From contig CAYSFD010000038.1 in assembly GCA_964430565.1 (NCBI GenBank), positions 1-15,118 on the forward strand: a stretch of DNA of 15,118 nucleotides. Reading direction: 5' to 3'. A program made the translations under genes and the position numbers. Origin of the DNA: VBDM01 sp964430565 (GTDB lineage Bacteria; Pseudomonadota; Gammaproteobacteria; Burkholderiales; SG8-39). The notes under the pieces were generated by a model. The model was not told the origin of the DNA. It did not search any database and saw nothing but the letters and a program-made list of their open reading frames with translations. Numbering within the stretch: the stretch's first letter is position 1; every line of letters starts with the position of its first letter. Below, piece after piece: positions 7,271-13,572 of this stretch.

Positions 7271-7330
7271 GCCGGATCGTCTATTAAGTATACGCTGGCA
7301 CGAGCGACGGATAATAAAGATCGATCCGGC
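7271..7330. promoter_or_regulatory. Inverted repeat flanking the operon promoter (candidate operator pair)
   Basis: Perfect 9-bp arms gccggatcg (7271-7279) and cgatccggc (7322-7330) are 42 bases apart and bracket the putative promoter of the dehydrogenase/importer operon. The inward flanks are also similar (tctattaa and, on the other strand, atctttatta). Two oppositely oriented copies of one site around a promoter would suit a regulator that binds both and loops the DNA. No regulator gene is visible in the module. Confidence 0.4.
7287..7314 (-). promoter_or_regulatory. Putative promoter of the dehydrogenase/sugar importer operon
   Basis: On the minus strand tatact (7287-7292) is a good -10 element. 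A poor -35-like ttatcc (7309-7314) lies 16 bases upstream, which would suit a promoter that needs an activator. The start point would be near 7280, about 40 bases before ATG 7238. Confidence 0.4.
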
Positions 7331-7606
7331 TTGCTTGACGTGTTGCTCGGGTTGCGGCGGTTTCGCGCGGATTCGGGACGGACAGAGAGCGCGCCTGTGG
7401 GCATTTGGCGCGCACGATCACCCGAATCGCAACGCCGCGGGCCTCCCACGGTCAGGATCGCGCCCGGCGTAACGCAATCGCAAGGCACGAACGTCCGCTT
7501 TGGGGGTCGAAAGAGACCCTCGCTGTCCCCCGTTAGCGGCAAGGAGTCCTGCGTTAAACGGCCTGCAGCCAGGCCTCGCAGGGTAGGGCGACGCGGGTAG
7601 CGTACA
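7331..7606. other. Gene-free right end of module B
   Basis: Frames on both strands are open here, but none has a convincing start, ribosome site or family resemblance; long open frames are expected at this GC content. I see no gene. It probably holds upstream control DNA of the minus-strand operon plus eroded element end up to attachment copy 3. Confidence 0.4.
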
Positions 7607-7627
7607 AATCCCCTTGGGGACGCCAAC
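7607..7627 (+). repeat. Attachment-site copy 3 (tRNA-Glu 3' end, 21/21)
   Basis: The sequence is identical to 130-150 over 21 bases, including the CCA and the two following bases. The tRNA upstream of it is absent. It marks the right end of the second module. Immediately beyond it lie restriction-system and housekeeping-gene scraps. Confidence 0.8.
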
Positions 7628-7664
7628 TAAATCACTTAGTTAGCACGTATGGCTCGTGTCTATT

Positions 7665-7757
7665 TCTTGTCTGTTCGGGCGCATCTACGAGTACTTCCTC
7701 GCCAAGTTTTCGATCCAGAAGGCGCTCCTTCGCGCTCGCCGCCTGAGAATGTTTTAG
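7665..7757 (+). pseudogene. Type I restriction-modification methylase (HsdM) fragment
   Basis: The frame reads LFGRIYEYFLAKFSIQK (from 7671), which matches the conserved N-terminal region of HsdM methylases (GRIYEYFLxKF just before the GGEFxTP segment). It then departs into RARRLRMF and stops at TAG 7755-7757. Only about 20 residues remain of a protein of roughly 500. The piece starts 38 bases after attachment copy 3, so it is probably debris of another element that used the same tRNA site. Confidence 0.6.
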
Positions 7758-7841
7758 CACAGGAAAACTCTTCCTGAGCCGTGCGTAGAGATTGATCGCC
7801 CATCATGGCAACACGGTCACCAACCGCCCCTATGCGCCTCT

Positions 7842-7869
7842 TTGGCGTGCCGCTGGGGTGATGTATTCT
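7842..7869 (+). promoter_or_regulatory. Possible sigma-70 promoter
   Basis: ttggcg (7842-7847) and tattct (7864-7869) are 16 bases apart. The position suits the original phosphoenolpyruvate carboxylase gene, whose first codons follow at 7876. It may now drive the hydrolase/importer operon, whose first ATG is at 7996. Both hexamers are imperfect. Confidence 0.3.
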
Positions 7870-7875
7870 CCGGGC

Positions 7876-7986
7876 ATGGATGCAATCGCAACAGAATCCG
7901 GCGAAGAGAAGGGGCCGCTGCTTCGCGAGGACCGCCGGCTGCTTGGTCGTCTGCTCGCGACGCAGGCGCTCAAGGCGCTCGCCTAG
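7876..7986 (+). pseudogene. ppc: 5' stub of phosphoenolpyruvate carboxylase
   Basis: From ATG 7876 the frame reads a variable start and then GPLLREDRRLLGRLL. This closely resembles the N-terminus of betaproteobacterial PEP carboxylase (PLREDIRLLGRLLGDV). After LLGRLL the similarity ends (ATQALKALA, stop at 7984-7986), where the intact enzyme would continue for about 900 residues. The remainder of the gene is not in the window. A rearrangement joined the ppc start to the hydrolase/importer operon. Identification rests on one short motif. Confidence 0.45.
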
Positions 7987-7995
7987 AATGCACGC

Positions 7996-8625
7996 ATGCG
8001 GAATCTAGGCGTGGACCACATCAGGGCGGCGGCGGTCGCGATCGACCTGCATCGCGGCCACCTCGATCTTTCAGTTGCCACCATGCCGGTGCAATCGGAT
8101 GCGCAAGCCCGGCGTGTGATTGACGCGAATCGCCGCTTCCTCGACGGCTGCCGGCAAGCGGGTGTTCCGGTCGTCCACCTGCTGACGCAGTACCGTGATG
8201 CGCAGGAGATCCGCGCCAACCCGTTCTGGCGCACCCGGGCGGAGAACCCGGACAATCCGCGCAAGAACGTGCTGCGCCACAACCTTGCGGGCATGCAGGG
8301 CTGCACCATCATGCCCGAGGTGCTCGATGCCCGCGACCACGTGGTCGACACCAAGAAGCGCTATGACTGCTTCGTCGGCACCGACCTCGATTTCCTGCTG
8401 CGCTCGCGCGGCATCAACACGCTTTTCATCACCGGCGTGAATACGAACAGCTGCGTGCTGTCCACCGTCACGGCCGCCTGCTCCAGGGACTATGCCGTGG
8501 TCGTGGTCGAGGATTGCGTCGACACCATGGATGCGCCCGAGCTGCATTCGGCGGCGCTGCTGTGCATACGCACCGCGTTCGGTTTCGTCATGCGCGGCGA
8601 CGCGCTGCTCGCCGGACTGCGCTGA
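7996..8625 (+). CDS. Isochorismatase-family cysteine hydrolase (probable amidase)
   Basis: 209 residues. The family's catalytic triad is visible: D17 in AIDLHRGHLD, K120 in DTKKRYDCF and the nucleophile C153 in TGVNTNSCVLST. Members hydrolyse C-N bonds of small amides (nicotinamide, ureidoacrylate, N-carbamoylsarcosine, biuret), while true isochorismatases lack the Cys; an amidase role is therefore likely. It is soluble with no signal peptide. ATG 7996 has no good ribosome site, and a 7-bp inverted repeat (7981-8010) spans the start codon. It is first of seven same-strand genes, 33 bases before the deacetylase-like gene, so it probably works on the compound taken up by the Liv-type importer. 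Confidence 0.88.
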   Translation: MRNLGVDHIRAAAVAIDLHRGHLDLSVATMPVQSDAQARRVIDANRRFLDGCRQAGVPVVHLLTQYRDAQEIRANPFWRTRAENPDNPRKNVLRHNLAGMQGCTIMPEVLDARDHVVDTKKRYDCFVGTDLDFLLRSRGINTLFITGVNTNSCVLSTVTAACSRDYAVVVVEDCVDTMDAPELHSAALLCIRTAFGFVMRGDALLAGLR

Positions 8626-8658
8626 TCCCGGACCGAAAGTAAAGGAGACTTCCCGTCC

Positions 8659-9546
8659 ATGCTGCCCACCGAACGCATCGCCTACTCGCCGATCAGCAGC
8701 CGCGCACCGCTCAAGCTGCCGGGCGGCGCGCGCATGGTCGTCTGGACCATCGTCAACGTCGAGGAATGGGACATCAACCAGACCATGCCGCGCACGGTGC
8801 TGACGCCGCCCGCCGGCGGCTCGCCGATGCCCGACATCCCGAACTGGGCCTGGCACGAGTATGGCAACCGCGTCGGCTTCTGGCGCATGCTCGAGGTGCT
8901 CGATCGCCTCGACATCAAGGCGGTGCTCGCGATCAACGGCTCGGCGATCGAGGTCTACCGGCCGATTGCCGAGGCGGCCAAGTCGCGCGGCTGGGAGTTC
9001 ATGGGCCACGGCTATACGCAGCGCAGCATGCAGAAAGTCGAGAATGAAGCCGAGGACATCCACAAGACCGCCGCCGTGATCAAGGCATTTTCGGGCCGCG
9101 CGCCGCGCGGCTGGCTGGGGCCCGGCCTCACCGAGACTTGGCAGACGCCCGACCTGCTCGTCGCGGGCGGCTACGACTATGTCTGCGACTGGGTGCTCGA
9201 CGACCAGCCGGTGGTGCTCAAGACGCGCACCCGGCCGATCGTCAACATCCCCTACACCCAGGAATGCAACGACGTCGCGATGATGCTGATCCAGCACCAT
9301 CAGGGGATCGAGTACTTCCAGCGCGCCTCCGACCAGTTCGACCAGCTCTACGAGGACGCGCGCGATTCGGCGCGCGTCATGGCGCTGGTGGTGCACCCGT
9401 ACATCATGGGGGTGCCGCACCGCCTCAAGTACTACCGCATGATCCTGGAGAAAATTCGCGCGCGCACGGACGTGCTGTTCTGGACCGGCGAGCAGATCCT
9501 CGACTGGTACCTCGCGCAGCGACCCGACGCGCTGAAATCAAGCTAG
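8659..9546 (+). CDS. Polysaccharide deacetylase-family hydrolase, PuuE/allantoinase-like
   Basis: 295 residues. Motifs fit the CE4 (NodB) fold in its PuuE-like branch: WTIVNVEEWD at 29-38 replaces the usual catalytic/metal Asp with Glu; FMGHGY with H117 follows; then GWLGPGLTETWQTPDLLVAG and a late HPYIMGVPHRL. In PuuE allantoinases this branch cleaves cyclic ureides rather than sugar amides. No signal peptide is present, so it acts in the cytoplasm, which also argues against a cell-wall role. Ribosome site aaaggaga is 10 bases before ATG 8659. With the preceding amidase it suggests two successive C-N hydrolyses. The exact substrate is not known. Confidence 0.85.
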   Translation: MLPTERIAYSPISSRAPLKLPGGARMVVWTIVNVEEWDINQTMPRTVLTPPAGGSPMPDIPNWAWHEYGNRVGFWRMLEVLDRLDIKAVLAINGSAIEVYRPIAEAAKSRGWEFMGHGYTQRSMQKVENEAEDIHKTAAVIKAFSGRAPRGWLGPGLTETWQTPDLLVAGGYDYVCDWVLDDQPVVLKTRTRPIVNIPYTQECNDVAMMLIQHHQGIEYFQRASDQFDQLYEDARDSARVMALVVHPYIMGVPHRLKYYRMILEKIRARTDVLFWTGEQILDWYLAQRPDALKSS

Positions 9547-9553
9547 CGGGGGA

Positions 9554-10432
9554 ATGCAGGATGAGGGAGCCGTGAATACGCAATTCTGGGTTATCCAGAC
9601 CTTCAACGGCGTTTCCTATGGCGCCCTCCTGTTCCTGGTCGGCAGTGGACTGTCGCTCATTTTCGGCGTCATGCGGATCGTCAATCTCGCCCATGGTTCC
9701 TATTTCCTCCTGGGCGGCTACGTCGCGCTGTCGGTGATCTGGACGACGGGATCCTGGCTGCTGGCGATTCCGGTAGCGGCTTCGAGCATCGCATTGGTCG
9801 GCCTTCTGATGGAACGGTTCTTCCTGCGGCCTTTGGGATTCGACCCCCTGCGGCAGGTTTTGCTGACGGTGGGCTTCGCGTTCCTGTTCCAGCAGGCTGC
9901 GCTGGATATCTGGACCGGCAACAATTTCAATATCAATCCACCCGATGCGTTGACCAAGAGCATCGTGGTCGGCGGAATTTATTTTCCGCTGTATCGCGCC
10001 TTCATGATTGCTACGGCGCTGACGATCGGCTTGATCCTATGGCTGGTGATGGAAAAAACCCGCATGGGCGCCGCGGTGCGCGCCACGGTCGACGATGCGC
10101 AGATGGCACGCGGCGTCGGCGTCGATACCTCGCGCATTTCCATGTTCATTTTTGCCCTGGGTGCGTTCCTGGCGGCATTGGGCGGCGTGATCGGCGGCGC
10201 CTTTCTCGGCATCTACCCCGGACTGGACTTTGAAATACTGCCGCTCGCTTTCGCGGTGGTGATCATCGGGGGGATGGGAAGCCTCGGCGGCGCGGCGATC
10301 GGTGCCCTGATTGTCGGATTGGCCGACAACTTCGGCAAGGCCCTGTTCCCGGAGATTTCCTATTTCACCCTTTACGCGCCGATGGCCTTGATCCTGGCGG
10401 TGAAGCCGACCGGCCTGTTCGGCAGGGAATGA
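9554..10432 (+). CDS. livH: Branched-chain amino acid-type ABC importer, permease 1 (LivH-like)
   Basis: 292 residues with multiple hydrophobic segments and the LivH signatures SGLSLIFGVMRIVNLAHGSY near the N-terminus and GGMGSLGGAAIGALIVGL near the end. It pairs with the LivM-like protein to form the inner-membrane channel. Start: ATG 9554 lies against a ggggga tract, while GTG 9572 (VNTQFWVIQTFNG) gives the usual family N-terminus with gagg 5 bases upstream; the true start may be 9572. It lies 7 bases after the deacetylase-like gene and its stop overlaps the next start. The Liv family also includes urea, amide and aromatic-compound importers, so amino acids are not assured. Confidence 0.93.
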   Translation: MQDEGAVNTQFWVIQTFNGVSYGALLFLVGSGLSLIFGVMRIVNLAHGSYFLLGGYVALSVIWTTGSWLLAIPVAASSIALVGLLMERFFLRPLGFDPLRQVLLTVGFAFLFQQAALDIWTGNNFNINPPDALTKSIVVGGIYFPLYRAFMIATALTIGLILWLVMEKTRMGAAVRATVDDAQMARGVGVDTSRISMFIFALGAFLAALGGVIGGAFLGIYPGLDFEILPLAFAVVIIGGMGSLGGAAIGALIVGLADNFGKALFPEISYFTLYAPMALILAVKPTGLFGRE

Positions 10433-11412
10433 GAGCGCCGATGAGCAGTCAGCAGAAAAAGATACTGGCGGTCGCCGCGGCCCTGGTCGCTCTCGCGATC
10501 ATCATTCCGCATACCAATTCCTTCATTATCCTGCTGGCCACGCGCGCCCTGGCTTTCTCCATCCTGGTGATGAGCCTGGACCTCCTGCTCGGCTTCACCG
10601 GCCTGCCGTCGCTCGGCCAGGCCGCCTATCTCGGCGTCGGCGCCTACCTGACCGCGATCCTGGCGACCAAATTCCAGTTCGGGCTGGGGTATGATTTTTG
10701 GGTGGTGGTCGTTCTCGGAATTCTGGCCGGTGCGGCACTGGCGGCGATTTTCGGCCTGCTGGCGATCCGTGCGGCCGGAGTCTATTTCCTGATGATCACG
10801 CTCGCGCTCGGCCAGTGCGTATGGGGCTTGGCCTACCGCTGGAATTCCCTCACCGGCGGCGACAACGGCATCAATCTGCGCAGCCGGCCCAAGTTCGGCA
10901 TCGACCTCGCGCACGATGTGACCTTTTTCTACCTGGTGTTCGGTTTCTTCGTCGTGTCGCTGCTCGCCATGTACGTGCTGGTCCGCTCGCCGTTCGGACG
11001 AAGCCTGGCAGGCATTCGCGAGCGCGAGCTCCGCATGAAGATCCTGGGGTACAACACCTGGTTGCACAAATACATCGCCTTCGTCATCGCCGGCGGCTTT
11101 GGCGGACTCGCGGGGGTTCTGTGGGCCCATACCGCGGGTATCGTGAGTCCTGAAAATGTCGTCTTGACCACCTCGGTGGACGCGCTCCTGATGGCGGTCC
11201 TGGGCGGCGCCGGAACGCTGGTGGGCGGGGTGATCGGCGCGTTCATCGTGTTCGGCTTGCGGGAGTATCTCAGCACCCTGGTCCCCTGGTGGCAGTACGT
11301 GCTTGGCGGCGTCTATGTGGCGACGATTCTCTATCTGCCGGGCGGTTTGATGGGCATTCCGGAGCGAATTCGCCAGTGGCGCGCAATGTCAGGCAGGGCG
11401 GAGCGACAATGA
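10429..11412 (+). CDS. livM: Branched-chain amino acid-type ABC importer, permease 2 (LivM-like)
   Basis: 327 residues. LivM motifs are present: DLLLGFTGLPSLGQAAYLGV, GAYLTAI, and VLGGAGTLVGGVIGAFIVFG near the C-terminus. The start ATG 10429 overlaps the previous stop by four bases (atga), indicating translational coupling; a second in-frame ATG at 10441 has a gagag tract at normal distance and may be used instead. The last 20 residues form a basic cytoplasmic tail. It works with the LivH-like protein and the two ATPases at 12799-14274. Confidence 0.93.
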   Translation: MRAPMSSQQKKILAVAAALVALAIIIPHTNSFIILLATRALAFSILVMSLDLLLGFTGLPSLGQAAYLGVGAYLTAILATKFQFGLGYDFWVVVVLGILAGAALAAIFGLLAIRAAGVYFLMITLALGQCVWGLAYRWNSLTGGDNGINLRSRPKFGIDLAHDVTFFYLVFGFFVVSLLAMYVLVRSPFGRSLAGIRERELRMKILGYNTWLHKYIAFVIAGGFGGLAGVLWAHTAGIVSPENVVLTTSVDALLMAVLGGAGTLVGGVIGAFIVFGLREYLSTLVPWWQYVLGGVYVATILYLPGGLMGIPERIRQWRAMSGRAERQ

Positions 11413-11471
11413 CTGGTATCCTCGCCTTCTCGTAAGGGACAGGCGATCACAACGACGATGGAGGAACGACC

Positions 11472-12728
11472 ATGACTAGCAAATTTCTGCGAAGACTCAG
11501 TCCGGTGCTGTTCGGCGGCTGCCTGGCGTCTGGCTTGATCGCGACGGCCGGCGCGCAACAGGCGGAGTTGCGCATCGGCTTTCTCGCGCCAACGACCGGC
11601 ATCTTTGCCCAGATCGGCAAGGATATGGTCGATGGCTTTCAGATGTATCTCGACGAGGTCAAGAATGACTTCGCCGGAGCGAAGGTGACGTTCATCGTCG
11701 AGGACGAGCAGGGCAAGCCGGACACAGCCGTCATCAAGGCCAGAAAGCTGGTGTTGCAGGACAAGGTACAGATATTTGTCGGTGGTCTGCTGGCCTCGAC
11801 CGGCTACGCGCTGGCGCCGGTGAGCACGAAAGATTCGATTTACATTTCCACAGTCGCGGCCGCGGACGACTTGACGCAGCGGGACCTTGCCAAATTCCCT
11901 TATTTCATCCGGACCGGCTGGACGAGCTCGCAGCCGAGCCATCCGTTCGGGCAATGGGCCTGCGACCAGGGCTACAAGAAGATCGTCACTGTCGGGGCCG
12001 ACTACGCCTTCGGCTACGAGGTCATTGGCGGCTTTCAGAAGGCGTTCGAGGCCTGCGGCGGTCAGATCATCCAGAAGATCTGGCCCCCGCTCGGCACCAA
12101 GGACTTCGGGCCCTACCTGCCGACCATGAAGCAGGACGCGGATGCGATCTTCTCGCTGATGGTCGGACCGATGTCGCTGCAGTTTCCCAGGCAGCTGGCG
12201 GCGGCCGGCAACAAGAAGCCGGTGATCGGCGGCGGCACCAGCTATGACGAATTCGTTCTGCCCTCCATGGGCGACGAAGTCATCGGGCACGTGTCCGCTT
12301 TGCAATACAGCGCGGCGCTCGACACGCCGAAGAACGCCGAGTTCGTGAAGAAGTATCGCGCCAAGTACGGCAAGGTGCCCTCCTACTACTCGGAGAGCAA
12401 CTACACGACCGCCCAGATGATTCACGAGATCCTGAAGCAGAACAAGGGCAAGTGGCCGGGTGGCGAGGCGTTCATCAAGCAGCTGAATTCCATCAATATG
12501 GATACGCCGCGCGGGCCGGTCAGGATCGACGAGATGCGCAACCCGGTGCAGAACATCTACATCAAGAAGGTCGAGAAAAAGAAGATGTTCGGCTACGACA
12601 AGGAAGAGCTCTGGAACACGGTCATCAAGACCTATCCGAACGTCGGTCAGTTCGGGCAGTTCGACAAGGCCGAGTACCTGAAGCAGCCGCTCTACAACCG
12701 TGACGTTCCGGCGTGTAAGTACTGCTAA
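11472..12728 (+). CDS. Periplasmic substrate-binding protein of the Liv-type importer (Peripla_BP_6)
   Basis: 418 residues. A signal peptide ends at about residue 28 (ATAGA, then QQAELRIGFL). The mature protein has LivJ-type features: RIGFLAPTTGIFAQIGKDMV, VEDEQGKPDTAVIKARKLV, then QIFVGGLLASTGYALAPV. It is longer than E. coli LivJ (367) and ends in a Cys-containing tail, ACKYC. Ribosome site ggagg is 8 bases before ATG 11472. The 59-base gap from the permease gene contains no obvious structure. It sits in the middle of the operon and is followed by a strong hairpin at 12744-12772. The ligand is unknown; amides or ureides are suggested only by the neighbouring hydrolases. Confidence 0.92.
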   Translation: MTSKFLRRLSPVLFGGCLASGLIATAGAQQAELRIGFLAPTTGIFAQIGKDMVDGFQMYLDEVKNDFAGAKVTFIVEDEQGKPDTAVIKARKLVLQDKVQIFVGGLLASTGYALAPVSTKDSIYISTVAAADDLTQRDLAKFPYFIRTGWTSSQPSHPFGQWACDQGYKKIVTVGADYAFGYEVIGGFQKAFEACGGQIIQKIWPPLGTKDFGPYLPTMKQDADAIFSLMVGPMSLQFPRQLAAAGNKKPVIGGGTSYDEFVLPSMGDEVIGHVSALQYSAALDTPKNAEFVKKYRAKYGKVPSYYSESNYTTAQMIHEILKQNKGKWPGGEAFIKQLNSINMDTPRGPVRIDEMRNPVQNIYIKKVEKKKMFGYDKEELWNTVIKTYPNVGQFGQFDKAEYLKQPLYNRDVPACKYC

Positions 12729-12743
12729 TCACCGCAAGCGGTA

Positions 12744-12772
12744 GGCCGGGGCTCCGCCTCGGGGCCCCGGCC
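12744..12772 (+). other. Strong GC hairpin between binding-protein and ATPase genes
   Basis: A perfect 9-bp inverted repeat, ggccggggc/gccccggcc, has an 11-base loop and starts 15 bases after the binding-protein stop. No T tract follows. Such 3' hairpins after binding-protein genes are known to stabilise upstream mRNA and limit read-through, which would give more binding protein than ATPase. A smaller repeat, accgc/gcggt (12731-12742), precedes it. Confidence 0.6.
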
Positions 12773-12798
12773 CCGTCCGTCCAGCCAAGGGGTCGAGC

Positions 12799-13569
12799 GT
12801 GAGCCAGAACGCGCCATCGCATCGCGGCGGGCCGGTGCTGGAGCTGAAGGGGCTTTGCAAGAGTTTCGGCGGTCTCCATGCCGTACGCGACGTCACGCTC
12901 GAGATCATGCCGGGGGACCGAAAGGCCATCATCGGCCCGAACGGCGCCGGCAAGACGACGCTGTTCAACCTCATCACCGGAATCTTCTCGGCCTCGTCGG
13001 GGCAGGTGCTGCTGTTCGGGCAGGACGTCACAAGCTGGCCGAGCCATCGGCGAACAGCATTGGGAATGGCGCGGACCTTCCAGGTGACTCACCTGTTTCC
13101 AAAGCTGACCGTCCTCGATAACGTGCTGCTCGCGATCGAAGGGCTGCGCAAGTCGAAGTTCGTGATGTGGCGCTTTCTCTCCTCGTACCGCGACGTGTAC
13201 GAGAAGGCACACGGCCTGCTGGGGCAAGCCGACTTCCTGGATCGCAGGGACACCGAGGTTCGCTACCTGTCGCACGGCGAGCAGCGTCAGCTTGAAATCG
13301 TCCTCGGTCTTGCCAGCGACCCGAAGGTCTTGCTGCTGGACGAACCGGCGGCTGGCCTGTCCTCGGGCGAGTCCACGGAGATGACAAGATTTCTCATGGG
13401 ACTGGATCCCAATCTGGCGATCCTGCTGATCGAGCATGACATGGACGTGGTGTTCGACGTTGCCGATCAAATCACGGTGCTGCATTTCGGCGAGGTGCTC
13501 GAAACCGGGACACCCGAGCAGATCCACGGCAGCAAGAAGGTGCAGGAAATCTATCTGGGGACCGATTGA
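12799..13569 (+). CDS. livG: Liv-type importer ATPase 1 (LivG-like)
   Basis: 256 residues. Walker A GPNGAGKTT is at 46-54; the signature is LSHGEQRQLE, Walker B VLLLDEPAAGL, and the switch His lies in IEHDMDVVF. The signature has SHGEQ rather than SGGQ, as is usual for LivG proteins. Start GTG 12799 has aagggg 6 bases upstream. It powers import together with the LivF-like protein that begins 4 bases after its stop codon. The upstream hairpin probably lowers its expression relative to the binding protein. Confidence 0.93.
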   Translation: MSQNAPSHRGGPVLELKGLCKSFGGLHAVRDVTLEIMPGDRKAIIGPNGAGKTTLFNLITGIFSASSGQVLLFGQDVTSWPSHRRTALGMARTFQVTHLFPKLTVLDNVLLAIEGLRKSKFVMWRFLSSYRDVYEKAHGLLGQADFLDRRDTEVRYLSHGEQRQLEIVLGLASDPKVLLLDEPAAGLSSGESTEMTRFLMGLDPNLAILLIEHDMDVVFDVADQITVLHFGEVLETGTPEQIHGSKKVQEIYLGTD

Positions 13570-13572
13570 CTC

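Larger units (their letters stand above)
3099..7627. mobile_element. Putative tRNA-Glu-associated island, module B (transport/dehydrogenase, no integrase)
   Basis: The segment lies between attachment copies 2 and 3. It holds a BrnT remnant at its left end and, on the minus strand, a complete operon for a short-chain dehydrogenase and a ribose-type ABC importer. The minus-strand orientation contrasts with the plus-strand genes on both sides. As in module A, no recombinase is present. A tandem or nested insertion at one tRNA is the simplest explanation; a single element with an internal att-like copy is the alternative. Confidence 0.5.

Noticed and set aside
7503..7520. Small hairpin gggtc/gaccc in the gene-free end of module B
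   Set aside because: Five base pairs only and no associated gene end or T tract; such repeats are common by chance at this GC content.
8071..9420. A 449-codon open frame on the minus strand opposite the hydrolase and deacetylase-like genes
   Set aside because: It covers two plus-strand genes with full catalytic motifs and has an Arg/His/Asp-rich composition typical of an antisense shadow in GC-rich DNA.
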